From contig NC_087071.1 of NCBI RefSeq assembly GCF_963678635.1, positions 13,093,088-13,157,087 of the forward strand: a DNA stretch of 64,000 nt, written 5' to 3'. Position 1 is the stretch's first letter. Every line of letters begins with the position of its first letter. Position numbers and translations under genes: made by a program. Below the pieces are notes generated by a model. It was given only the letters and a program-made list of their open reading frames with translations, had not been told where the DNA came from and made no database searches. Positions 34,058 to 42,217 of this stretch are shown piece after piece. The stretch is from Symsagittifera roscoffensis (taxonomy: Eukaryota > Xenacoelomorpha > Acoela > Convolutidae).

Positions 34058-35359
34058 TTAGTTTGATCCTTCCTTCCTTCCTTCCTTTTCCAAGACCCTG
34101 ATTAGTTCAGGCTCATAAAATTTACCCTCGATTGGTTCCTTATCAGCGTCGATGAGGTTATAAGTTGGTGGGTTTCTTGTTGGGATGTCAAAGATTTCAA
34201 AAACTTCGTCAGTGAATGATTGTTTGTATCCTTTTCGAAACGGAAGGTCAATTTTTGCTATTCTAACAAAATCACCAACGTAGAGCTTTGGTCGGCGTAC
34301 TAGTTTCTGCGATTGTTCCACTCTTAATAAAATGAGACGTGGAACGTCCTTTTTGGTAACTTCATTCGGGGCGATTTTGGTAACGCGGTTTGTTCTCGAG
34401 TTAATTGTGTTGACAAAATCTTGAAGCTTATCGATATATGAGTAGGTCCATTTGTCCTCCAAATACTTATAAATCAAACCCTTTAGTGATCGAATGTTCC
34501 TCTCCGCGAAAGCGGATTTTTTTTCACTCTCTGTTGTATAAGTTTCGATGTCCTTTTCCTCACATAAAGTTTTGAATGACCCCTTGAACTCTGTGCCTTT
34601 ATCTACCCAAACTTTTTTCGGCTGTTTTGTTTTTATCATTTGTTTGAATGCTTCCGCAGTTGAGGTGGCATACTTTGATTTCAATGGTTGTACACGTAGA
34701 AAGCGGGACATGCAATCCACTGCAACCATAAGATTTTTAATGTTTTTGTTGTAATCTGCAAGTTTATCAACATACGCCAGGTCAATTGACCATATTTCGT
34801 CTATGTCATAAACTATCACTTTGAGGCGTGGTGTTTTGCGACGAACTGTTCGATATTTTGTATATGCTGGCTCTGTATGTAAAAAACGTTTCACTTTACT
34901 TCGTGAAATTTTTGATTCCTCTTTTAAATTCTGTACACTGCCAAACAATGCTGGACCCTTACTTGTAAATTTAGTTTTCAATATTTTTTCTTCAGCTGGT
35001 GTAATCTTGCCATTTTTTGTTTGTTTTTGTCTTCTTCTTCTCTGTCGTTGCAGAATCTGAATCGTTATCGGGCGTTTCGTACGACTCGGAGTCTTCTTCT
35101 GCTGCACCTTCTTCTTCTCGTTTGGTTTTTTGCGGTGACCGTTCTCTTTCACTGTCTGCAACAGTCTTTCTGGTTTTGCGTCTCTTACTGCTTTTTGAGG
35201 TGGCACTTCTTGACGTCGTCGACGACGACGAAGAAGGTTTCTTCTCGGGAGAAAGGAGGAGGAGGGCTGTAGATTTCGAAGGGGAATTTGAGGAACGTCT
35301 GCTTCTTTGCTTCTGTTGAGCTTGTTCCGTATTCGTTGACTGAACCGCGACTTTGGCAT
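34058..35359 (-). CDS. Polinton DDE integrase
   Basis: A retroviral-type integrase that would insert the element. Acidic triad visible: D193 in W-S-I-D-L-A-Y-V-D, D253 in V-W-V-D-K-G-T-E-F, E286 in S-A-F-A-E-R-N-I-R-S-L-K, with D-X32-E spacing close to that of Polinton integrases. Residues about 359-422 (L-Y-V-G-D-F-V-R-I...Y-E-P-E-L-I-R-V) fit the C-terminal SH3/chromo-like domain. Residues 1-122 overlap the previous gene in another register and are lysine/arginine-rich, so they are probably its shadow. Recognisable integrase sequence begins at about residue 123 (35000), but no in-frame ATG lies between 35359 and that point. The real start therefore needs splicing, a frameshift from the upstream gene, or is damaged. 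Confidence 0.9.
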   Translation of the reverse strand: MPKSRFSQRIRNKLNRSKEADVPQIPLRNLQPSSSFLPRRNLLRRRRRRQEVPPQKAVRDAKPERLLQTVKENGHRKKPNEKKKVQQKKTPSRTKRPITIQILQRQRRRRQKQTKNGKITPAEEKILKTKFTSKGPALFGSVQNLKEESKISRSKVKRFLHTEPAYTKYRTVRRKTPRLKVIVYDIDEIWSIDLAYVDKLADYNKNIKNLMVAVDCMSRFLRVQPLKSKYATSTAEAFKQMIKTKQPKKVWVDKGTEFKGSFKTLCEEKDIETYTTESEKKSAFAERNIRSLKGLIYKYLEDKWTYSYIDKLQDFVNTINSRTNRVTKIAPNEVTKKDVPRLILLRVEQSQKLVRRPKLYVGDFVRIAKIDLPFRKGYKQSFTDEVFEIFDIPTRNPPTYNLIDADKEPIEGKFYEPELIRVLEKEGRKEGSN

Positions 35360-35981
35360 ACTTGTTCATAACCAACCGTTCATCAAGTTTGAGTGACCTC
35401 AAAATCAGTATAAAAGCAGGGTTGTAAAGTTTTTTAGTTTGTTGTTGTATATCATACTGAAAAACTGATGCTTTAAGACCTGTTGGCACTTTATCAACAT
35501 AAATTTCTTCATTATCTTTATTTATTTTGACTCGTTCTGACTTTTGAATAACTTCAAGAACTTTTTTTGCTCGCTTAAATTTGTGTTCATCCATGAGCTG
35601 TAATTGTAACAGGATACGTTCTGTGGATAATGCCTCACTAAGCTCAACACTTTTTTCCATCTCGTTACCTTCATCATCATCAACATCACCATCACCGTCA
35701 TCATCATCGTCTTGAGAAGTGAGAGGGAGAGCTTGTTTTTGTGGATTGTTTTCTGCTTTGGCAACAATAGGTGGTTCAGGGGTTGGGGGAATGACTGCTG
35801 GCGAAACAATAGCTGATGTTGTTGTTGTTCTTGCTGATTCATTTAGTGGTCTCAAACGGTTCAAATATGATAGTTGCGGTTTCTTGTGTTTAATTGAGTT
35901 GTCAAGCAAAATATGTGCTGCATGTGGTTGATCTCTGATGTACATATGCTTTGGAATTAGAACAAATTCTTCTGCTGCCAT
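34992..35981 (-). CDS. Polinton acidic/basic accessory protein
   Basis: The start at 35981 (M-A-A-E-E-F-V-L-I-P-K-H-M-Y) is preferred over an upstream ATG at 36008 because it lies two bases after the previous stop codon. The N-terminus (F-V-L-I-P-K-x-M-Y-I...H-A-A-x-I-L) and K-K-P-Q-L-S-Y-L-N-R-L resemble a Polinton protein I recall without a firm function. Then come an Asp run (D-D-D-D-D-G-D-G-D-V-D), a helical middle (A-L-S-T-E-R-I-L-L-Q-L-Q) and a Ser/Lys/Arg-rich tail ending T-N-K-K-W-Q-D-Y. The tail overlaps the integrase frame by 368 bases. About 329 aa. Low-complexity tails like this suggest nucleic-acid contact, but this is inference. Confidence 0.65.
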   Translation of the reverse strand: MAAEEFVLIPKHMYIRDQPHAAHILLDNSIKHKKPQLSYLNRLRPLNESARTTTTSAIVSPAVIPPTPEPPIVAKAENNPQKQALPLTSQDDDDDGDGDVDDDEGNEMEKSVELSEALSTERILLQLQLMDEHKFKRAKKVLEVIQKSERVKINKDNEEIYVDKVPTGLKASVFQYDIQQQTKKLYNPAFILILRSLKLDERLVMNKYAKVAVQSTNTEQAQQKQRSRRSSNSPSKSTALLLLSPEKKPSSSSSTTSRSATSKSSKRRKTRKTVADSERERSPQKTKREEEGAAEEDSESYETPDNDSDSATTEKKKTKTNKKWQDYTS

Positions 35982-35983
35982 TT

Positions 35984-36259
35984 CTATGCAGTCAAATACT
36001 TGAAGCAAAAATAAAGTATTTGTCTGATTAGATAAAATCCTTGTTTGCTCAGTATAATAGCTCGTTTTTTTTCAGGACTCGTTTTTGGATTGATTAAACT
36101 TTTGTATGCTGTTTCGAATTTATTGAGGTTTGGGATACTGACAGGCACATTTCCGTTGACTACATTGAGCAAGCATTCACAAACAACTGATATGATTTGA
36201 CTATTTGATGTTTTTTTTCTAATGAAGCCTCGTAGTTGAGTTGGGTTCAACTGTACCAT
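35984..36259 (-). CDS. Small basic Polinton protein
   Basis: 91 aa, basic. It has L-R-G-F-I-R-K, then a C-E-C-L-L-N-V-V-N-G-N-V-P-V-S-I core and K-K-R-A-I-I-L-S-K-Q-G-F near the C-terminus. The arrangement (ECCLN-x-x-x-GN-x-P-[IL]...K-R-x-x-L-x-x-x-G-G-F) resembles a small virion-associated protein found in Polintons and adintoviruses, but I recall it only as a pattern. The C-terminal hydrophobic segment could insert into a membrane. Its ATG overlaps the end of the extended ATPase frame by 13 bases, and its stop is two bases before the next start. Confidence 0.6.
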   Translation of the reverse strand: MVQLNPTQLRGFIRKKTSNSQIISVVCECLLNVVNGNVPVSIPNLNKFETAYKSLINPKTSPEKKRAIILSKQGFYLIRQILYFCFKYLTA

Positions 36260-36399
36260 GTGCTGCAGAATAAATAATTTTTTTCGCGTTCATTTGTGAT
36301 GGGTGTCACTTCTGCTTTATCTAAAGGTAAATAGAAAATTGACGGACCAGGTGGTATTATGTTTGAACAGTATCTGAGACAGTCTGATGTTCGGGGATC

Positions 36400-36942
36400 T
36401 TAATCTATTAATAGATGTCCGAAGCTGTCCTTTGTAGCCAGTTCATACGATTGACGTAAGAATTTAGGTGCATTAAGTTGCCTTCCGAGGTGATCAAGTT
36501 GCTGAATATCACGAGGTGATTTGAATAAAATGATGTGAGATGTGTTCAAATCAATAGTTCGGGACCATCGGCTTTGTTGGAATAAATTATGTTTAACATA
36601 AATAACATCTAAGCCCCTGTGTCTTCCTGCTGTTGCTAATTTAACGAATTGTTTATCATTGTATATTTCTTCGCATGAGTCATCAAACACAAACAGAATG
36701 TTTTCAATGTTTCTCAAACGATCGAATCCGTCAAATTTTACAAATTCAATATGAATTCTGCGAGCGTTTAACTCGTCCATAACTACAGGTTGAATATCTT
36801 TGTAAAAAAATAACACTCTTTCAAATTTGGGATAAAATGATCTTCCTGTCAATAGCTTGAAAATCAACTCTGTTTTTCCGGATCCTGACGGTCCTACAAC
36901 TGCCATAAACAGTCTTGTCGACGTATCAATAATTTTATTCAT
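36400..36942 (-). CDS. Packaging ATPase (A32/FtsK-HerA-like), truncated by a stop
   Basis: This would be the motor that loads DNA into capsids. The start at 36942 is chosen because its ATG overlaps the stop of the upstream membrane-protein gene as ATGA; an ORF extension to 36996 is a shadow. Walker A is G-P-S-G-S-G-K-T at residues 17-24, Walker B I-L-F-V-F-D-D-S at 82-89, and G-R-H-R-G-L-D-V-I-Y-V-K-H-N-L-F (107-122) is the conserved sensor-like region of the A32 group. A TAA at 36402-36400 ends the protein at 180 aa, yet the same frame stays open for 50 more codons to a TGA at 36249-36247 with family-like sequence (S-D-C-L-R-Y-C-S-N-I-I, F-Y-L-P). The usual length is therefore cut by a nonsense change or an assembly error. 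Confidence 0.9.
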   Translation of the reverse strand: MNKIIDTSTRLFMAVVGPSGSGKTELIFKLLTGRSFYPKFERVLFFYKDIQPVVMDELNARRIHIEFVKFDGFDRLRNIENILFVFDDSCEEIYNDKQFVKLATAGRHRGLDVIYVKHNLFQQSRWSRTIDLNTSHIILFKSPRDIQQLDHLGRQLNAPKFLRQSYELATKDSFGHLLID

Positions 36943-37217
36943 ATCCTTGGGTTTGGTAGCACGTACCCAACTAAACCAGAGAATATTGAAAACCAAACTG
37001 ACGTTTCTTCACAGCTTATTTGCGTCCAAGAAAGTTTATAGCTGCAAAAAGTAAGTAAAATGAAAATTAAAATCATTTGAGACATAAAAACTACTTCTGA
37101 TCTGGGGACTGTAACATCATTACAAAACTTCCAAGATTTTTGTTCAGTGTTTGTTTGATCATAAGCAAAATCTGTAACTATAGTAGCATCAGGCTCATCA
37201 ATAGCTAATTCAGTCAT
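36939..37217 (-). CDS. Polinton small membrane protein
   Basis: 92 aa. After a polar acidic N-terminus comes V-T-V-P-R-S-E-V-V-F, then a hydrophobic segment (about 48-62, M-I-L-I-F-I-L-L-T-F) and a second, weaker one (W-F-S-I-F-S-G-L-V-G-Y-V-L-P) ending in N-P-R-I. The combination V-P-R-S-x-V-x-F plus L-G-Y-L-L-P-x-P is one I recall from many animal Polintons, usually just ahead of the ATPase, as here. Two membrane passes with a short loop are likely. Role unknown; perhaps virion membrane or assembly. Confidence 0.75.
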   Translation of the reverse strand: MTELAIDEPDATIVTDFAYDQTNTEQKSWKFCNDVTVPRSEVVFMSQMILIFILLTFCSYKLSWTQISCEETSVWFSIFSGLVGYVLPNPRI

Positions 37218-37335
37218 TCAGTTGTTCGATTTATATTTCTCTCTCTAACTGATTCTTTCTAACTCCTCTCTATCTATAACACTAGTTTCTTAATGAGAAT
37301 GAAAAAATGTGTTCTTGTCATAAAATATGTATTAT

Positions 37336-37617
37336 CTATACTTCAGAACAATAAAAAATCTCGTATCGAGTATAACTTCTAGAGTCATTAGTTATGTCAT
37401 TGTCATTGTCATTGTCATGCAGCATTTCCACAACATAATTGGCTGGCACATATTCAGTTTTTGCATGAAATACAACTTTCTTTACAGAGTTCTGTTTTAC
37501 TAGTTTCTGAACTTCCTCAGGTAGGTCACTGCTTTGAAGATCCATTTGAACTCCGGGTTGACGTTTGGGCACTAAGACTAGCCTGGGAAGACATACTCCT
37601 CGTTTGTTGGCCAACAT
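37336..37617 (-). CDS. Polinton ORF of unknown function
   Basis: 93 aa, starting M-L-A-N-K-R-G-V-C-L-P-R-L-V-L-V. The middle is mixed alpha/beta (V-K-K-V-V-F-H-A-K-T-E-Y), and the tail has a D-N repeat from a GTCATT triplet-like repeat (37400-37420). It overlaps the previous ORF by 92 bases in another register. Either both are used, as in many compact viral genomes, or one frameshift in this copy split a single gene. I cannot tell which. Not recognised. Confidence 0.5.
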   Translation of the reverse strand: MLANKRGVCLPRLVLVPKRQPGVQMDLQSSDLPEEVQKLVKQNSVKKVVFHAKTEYVPANYVVEMLHDNDNDNDITNDSRSYTRYEIFYCSEV

Positions 37618-37870
37618 TTTGACAAACTAAACTCGTTTGTTGAAAATAGATGAATTGGTCAATCACTGGGAAAAAATTTCTTAAAATAGTCAATTCGTCT
37701 CCTGAGAGAGTAATTTGTCCTTTCCGCTGCACAACTTGACCTCGGCAATTGATTTGTTCTGTTCTGGTCAAAGTTATTTTGATATCACTCTCTGGTGTCA
37801 TCCAAGCCAAGAACACTAAATTTGGAGATAGGTACGTCTCCGCTTTTGCTAGTCTTTCGTTGTTGCTCAT
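37526..37870 (-). CDS. Polinton ORF of unknown function
   Basis: 114 aa, overlapping the end of the upstream gene by 86 bases. The N-terminal 75 residues look folded and strand-rich (L-V-F-L-A-W-M-T-P, I-K-I-T-L-T-R-T-E, G-Q-I-T-L-S-G-D-E-L-T-I-L-R-N-F-F-P). The last 35 are Ser/Gln/Thr-rich and coincide with the start of the next ORF, so they may be a shadow. Possibly this ORF and 37336-37617 are one protein joined by a frameshift. No known domain. Confidence 0.5.
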   Translation of the reverse strand: MSNNERLAKAETYLSPNLVFLAWMTPESDIKITLTRTEQINCRGQVVQRKGQITLSGDELTILRNFFPVIDQFIYFQQTSLVCQNVGQQTRSMSSQASLSAQTSTRSSNGSSKQ

Positions 37871-38357
37871 TTGTCAGCCAATCAAAAAAAACCTTCGTTT
37901 TTTTCAGGGAACAGTGATTTTTTGAGTTATAATTAGATTGTAAATGTCTATTGCAAGATGGATAATTCTTTAAAAGTAAGTTTTCAATTCTCGGGCAACC
38001 CAATTCATCAAGATTCACAACTTCTCGATCCAAGTACTTTGTAAGGAGTTCAGCCTTCTCTTTTCCTTTGGCGTAAAATACAGCGTTAGGATTTCTCAAA
38101 ACAAAACTTTGAATAATCTGATTTAGGTTTAAATATAAATAATCTCCGCTTTCCCAGTGAATTCCGTGCAAGTATTGTGTTAACCAGTTGTACGCTTTTT
38201 GTTCAGCTTTGGGTAGTGATTTGAAAGGGACTGGAGGTAGAAAAATAAGAGATTCACTATATTCAGAAGTCGTAATGGCTATTTCTTTAACTATAAAGGT
38301 ACTTTTTTTATAGCGAAATCCTTCCAAATCTATGACGACTGATCGTTCGCTCAACAT
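37785..38357 (-). CDS. Polinton accessory protein, possible DxE (DEDD-type) nuclease-like fold
   Basis: 190 aa. It begins with S-V-V-I-D-L-E-G-F, placing a D-x-E pair at residues 10 and 12 after a beta strand, as in DEDD exonucleases. A second strand with K-E-I-A-I, the W-L-T-Q-Y-L-H-G-I-H-W block, A-V-F-Y-A-K-G-K-E-K and V-V-N-L-D-E-L-G-C-P follow, then a Cys/His cluster ending K-N-H-C-S-L-K-K and F-F-D-W-L. I recall very similar orders in unnamed arthropod and invertebrate proteins linked to mobile elements. The ATG overlaps the upstream stop (ATGTTGA). The C-terminal part overlaps the next gene. The nuclease assignment is inference; the third and fourth acidic residues are not certain. Confidence 0.55.
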   Translation of the reverse strand: MLSERSVVIDLEGFRYKKSTFIVKEIAITTSEYSESLIFLPPVPFKSLPKAEQKAYNWLTQYLHGIHWESGDYLYLNLNQIIQSFVLRNPNAVFYAKGKEKAELLTKYLDREVVNLDELGCPRIENLLLKNYPSCNRHLQSNYNSKNHCSLKKTKVFFDWLTNEQQRKTSKSGDVPISKFSVLGLDDTRE

Positions 38358-38824
38358 TCTAATAACTGATAGAGTTCTGGTCTGGTTAGTTTGACGAATA
38401 AACAGGAAGTAATACCGCTCAAATGACCAATCAGACTGCTGTTACACTTCCAGGGTAACATATAGCAGTAAGTGGGACCCGTGTTGTAAACTTCGTCAAC
38501 AAAACATGCAGCGTCATGTAAAATTGCCTGCAGACGTAGTATTTTTGAATCTTTTAAATATTTGTCCAGGGAAGAGTCGTCTATGCCAATAAGACCTCCA
38601 TATGGTCTAAGTTTAATAGCTACGTCATAATTTAATTCGTTTTCACTGGAAAAGAAAAACAGAGAACATGCAGCCAGAAAGTAATTCCGACGGTCAGAAT
38701 TTTCCGGATAGGTTTTTTTCACAGTCAAATAAATCTCATGAATGATTTCCAAGTCTGTTGAGGTAACTCTACGTTTTTCCAATTTCATTTTTTTCCAACA
38801 CTCTTTGAGCCTGCTGAATTTCAA
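38351..38824 (-). CDS. Polinton-linked ORF of unknown function, first of the cluster
   Basis: 157 aa. The N-terminal third is basic and helical. The centre has A-I-K-L-R-P-Y-G-G-L-I-G-I, then L-H-D-A-A-C-F-V-D-E-V-Y and G-P-T-Y-C-Y-M-L-P-W-K, then G-H-L-S-G-I-T-S-C-L-F. Conserved-looking Cys, His and Gly suggest a compact, perhaps metal-binding, domain. Its stop overlaps the ATG of the DxE-type protein, so the two are probably co-expressed and may work together. I do not recognise a family. The start at 38824 is the first Met; upstream in-frame sequence is short. Confidence 0.55.
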   Translation of the reverse strand: MKFSRLKECWKKMKLEKRRVTSTDLEIIHEIYLTVKKTYPENSDRRNYFLAACSLFFFSSENELNYDVAIKLRPYGGLIGIDDSSLDKYLKDSKILRLQAILHDAACFVDEVYNTGPTYCYMLPWKCNSSLIGHLSGITSCLFVKLTRPELYQLLEC

Positions 38825-39282
38825 AACAGTCGAAAAAAAGTAATCATTTAGATGCCAACAGCTGATATCTACAACTCGGTGATATACATTGAATTAGTCC
38901 ATCAGCCTTTTTCATATATTTTTAACATTTTAGTAAACATAAATTTTCAGTCTGCGCTTTATTTTTTCTTACAATCAGCTATGTGACAAAGTCAAACAAG
39001 AAGTCAAATCTATTCAATTTCAAAAGTAGTATTCGACAAATCAAATGTTTTTACCAGTTTTTGTTTCCAAATCAAACTCAAAATTTCTAAACTGGTTGAA
39101 AATAACACGCAGCTAAAAGTACAACTTATTCTGTCTGTGTTTTCGTGATAAGCGTATTTTAAACTCGGGGAAAAATTAGAGAAAGTTTTGCACAATTATC
39201 ACCTTCCGAAACCTACTGTTCCAAAAAATTTTATTTGATGAACAATTTCATGTGATTTAAAATGTTAATTTGCTTGTTTTAG
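38825..39282. other. Non-coding stretch next to the Polinton; no terminal repeat found
   Basis: AT-rich DNA with no open frame of note. I looked for an inverted repeat shared with the other side of the Polinton and found none. The last bases, CTTGTTTTAG directly before the ATG at 39283, look like a splice acceptor. Confidence 0.5.
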
Positions 39283-39609
39283 ATGCCATCATACCTCGAA
39301 ACAGTAAAAATCCCTTTCGGCGGTTTAGAGCTGATTAACATTCCTGTGGAGGAAATTCACGTCAGATATAAGGCTGGGCCCGATCCTGAGGTATTAGTGC
39401 TGAAGGAGCTCTGGGTCAAGCCACGCCAGTGGGCCAAGGGGAAACCCCTTCCCCGGACTTACGTCCCTGGGTCGCCCGAGTGGGAACTCCTCTCTGAGCA
39501 ACTCAGGGACGTGGTCGCCCTCGGGGGTTGGATTGCCTACAGGGCTTCTGATCTGCTGGTGCTGATGGACAGCCCAGCCGCCTCCATCTATTCTTACCTC
39601 TTCCAATAA
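39283..39609 (+). CDS. GC-rich 108-aa protein, family unknown
   Basis: M-P-S-Y-L-E-T-V-K-I-P-F-G-G-L to the stop. Codon choice is GC-rich (for example GGGCCCGATCCTGAG), in contrast to the AT-rich surroundings, which argues for a real coding sequence or a recent arrival. Composition is balanced and globular (P-D-P-E-V-L-V-L-K-E-L-W-V, S-P-E-W-E-L-L-S-E-Q-L-R-D-V-V). There is no signal peptide or membrane segment. The ATG follows TTTTAG, so an upstream exon may exist and this may be the last exon. The stop codon sits inside an AATAAA (39605-39610), a possible polyadenylation signal, followed by GAAGAGG and a T-rich tract. Not recognised. Confidence 0.6.
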   Translation: MPSYLETVKIPFGGLELINIPVEEIHVRYKAGPDPEVLVLKELWVKPRQWAKGKPLPRTYVPGSPEWELLSEQLRDVVALGGWIAYRASDLLVLMDSPAASIYSYLFQ

Positions 39610-42217
39610 AGAAGAGGTTTTTTTTTCTTTTTTACCAAATTTTATTTTTTTAGTCCCCTTCCTCAACATCCCCCTTTCTTTATTCTTTGTTTATTATTAT
39701 GATTAATATTACCACCAATCCTTCGACGAGCTCAACTTTCGGGCATGTCATTCTTATTTTGTTCAAATAGATCATTCATTTTGCCCAAATAAAGGTGATG
39801 GCCGCCGCATTTGACGAATTTTCCTTTCTTCGAGGTTGAGCAATAAAACATGCATTTTTGAAGGAAATCGTTCACCGCAGCCAACAGTTAAGCTACGCTG
39901 CCAAAAAATTGGCTTTCCTATATACCATATAGTTTGGTTGCATATAATAGATTCATACGCAAAATAATATAACGTCATTTTACATGTAAACAAGCCAATA
40001 CCCCCAAACTTTACAAGGGAAAACATGCACCAACCAAAACTTAATTCCATTCCGTTTCCATAAAGTGGCTGGAAAATTACCAATTTTAACCCCCCTTAAA
40101 ACATGCGTGCCCGAAAAAGTAGGGGCTTTAACCCCTTTGGGGGTTAAAAGTGGTAAGTACTACGGCACACTGAATTTTTTTTTGGGGGGGGGGGGGGGGT
40201 TACTATACTACTTCAGTTTATATTTTTTATTAGCGTCATTTTTTGTATATCTTACCAATATTCTATTTAAAAACACTTTTTAAATGTTTTGCCCCAATTT
40301 GTTAGTTCTGGCGTAAAATTTCATAATCTAACGAAACCCAAAAACGATAAGTTATAGTGTCCAATTCTGGCCAAATTTTCGCTATTCAAATTGCATCAAA
40401 TAAACTCTAAGATAATGACTAAAATTTCAAGTGTTTCTTTCTTCATACTTTTTGTCTAATATCAGCCCAGTTATCATCCCAGAACAATCAACGTTTTTTA
40501 AATTATCCAAAGCTGAAATCTTTTTTGCTTATTTAGTTCGAATTTTTGAAAAGTGAGCTGTGACGGGTGTCACCATTTTCGTCAATTCGATCCTTTGCGC
40601 GTGAATTGTAGCCCCAGATTCATACGCAATTTTTTCATCTTCAAAAGTCTGTTTTATATTGTACTATAAAAGGAGTTGAAGTATCTGAACATGTGTAAGG
40701 GTTTTCACCCTAATGATGCGAATCAATTAGATTAAGTTATGTGATACTCAGTGGTCTATGTTTTTTAAATCGGAAATGGTAATATAGGTAACAAAAATGC
40801 AAAAACATGATGTTCTCAAAAGTTCTTTTTAAATATTGTTTGCAGAATAAAAAGTACCCGAATTTTCATAAAAACTCAAATTTTTCCAAAATTTTAGTTG
40901 TTGAAAATTTCATCGAAAAAATTAGCTGACCTATTCTTCAAAAACATTGTTGTGTGTCAGTTCTTTGTGTTATTCTCCTCTCGATTGACCGAATCAAATT
41001 GATTATTATTTTTTGTATGTGAAAAATACCAAAAGTGTGCTGTACATTGTCTAAAATGCATTAGATTGGTTTGTACATGATGACTACGCATCAGATTGCT
41101 CATGTTTGAGATAATCTAATTAGTCCGCATGTTAATCCATATAAAACTCGGATTGGGTGATTAGAATTTATAGTTGGTAAGAAATAATGAGTGTTGATGG
41201 GAACAAAAATGGTCAAAGTCTAAATTACTTTCAATGTTTAAATATATGACGTTTGTGGAGTGGTGTTGTTGACCAGTAATCTAAGATTTCCGCTTCGAAA
41301 TGAGCGCTCTGCTATTTAAAAAATGGGCTTTTGTAGGATAGCCATAGCTGATTTATCCTCAAATAATCAACCTCCGGATTAAGCTGCTAGGTTTACTAAA
41401 AAGACAATAAAATCAATACGGAAAGTTCGATGACAGCGACTTTTTTGCTGAATGTTCCTGACAATTTGTTATATTCTCAAAAAAATGCGCACACTGTTTT
41501 TGACATGTTGTTGAAATTTCTTCGCCTTCCATTTAGGGTTCCTGAAAATCAATGTTACTAAAAAAATCTTATGTACTCACATTGAGATGAGCATTAAATT
41601 TCAAAAAAGTAAACGTTTTTCAGCAGGCAACCAGTTTGATAGTGCGGCCTACTTGAGCTATAAAGGAATATTATTGAGATGACCCATGGATTAATTGAAT
41701 AAAAATCAATCATCAATTGACAAAGCGGTTTCTTCCACTTTCATTTTTATAAGACCTTTATCAAAAGTCTTAAAATTGTCAAAAACCGGTGAACATTTGC
41801 ACTGTGAACAAACTGATTACTGTGAACACAACTTTGCTTCTTACTTTAAATCTCGATATCAGCCGTAATGCTACCTACAACATCCGATAAATTTGAAACT
41901 TGAATTGTGCGGGAAAGTAAAAAGTAGTCGACAAGCCTTATATTATGTCACCAAGAATTGTTTTTCCCAGATTGAGTTATAATTTTTAGTTACGAAGCTT
42001 GGAGTCTAACATCGAAATCAGATAGTCAAAAAAATTGATCTACACAATTACACCACGATACTAGCTTTTTTGACTTTACATGGCCCGTAATTTGTGATGG
42101 GGTGACTTCTCATCAACAATACACGGGTCAAACAAAGTCAAATTTTGTAGCCCGTATCTGGTTACTTTTTTGAAATGAAAATGAACCCAGAAAAGCATGC
42201 AATGAAAATTCATTCAT
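39610..42217. other. Gene-poor stretch with a hairpin and a G16 run
   Basis: No gene is recognised. Near 40126-40150, CTTTAACCCC is followed by its near-perfect complement (GGGGTTAAAAG), and at 40184-40199 there is a run of 16 G after a T run, a possible quadruplex or an assembly error. The remainder is AT-rich without recognisable elements. Confidence 0.5.

Larger units (their letters stand above)
33542..38824 (-). mobile_element. Maverick/Polinton fragment
   Basis: Ten minus-strand ORFs lie head to tail with overlaps or gaps mostly below 150 bases. They include three Polinton-like components that I recognise: a DDE integrase (34058-35359), an A32-like packaging ATPase (36400-36942) and a V-P-R-S...G-Y-V-L-P small membrane protein (36939-37217). 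Others fit recalled Polinton accessory proteins. Protein-primed DNA polymerase B, cysteine protease and major capsid genes are not visible, and no terminal inverted repeats are found, so the element is incomplete. The N gap at 33646-33845 may hide part of the missing side. Confidence 0.85.

Noticed and set aside
35017-35319. Plus-strand Ser/Leu/Phe-rich ORFs
   Set aside because: Antisense shadows of the Lys/Ser/Arg-rich Polinton proteins.
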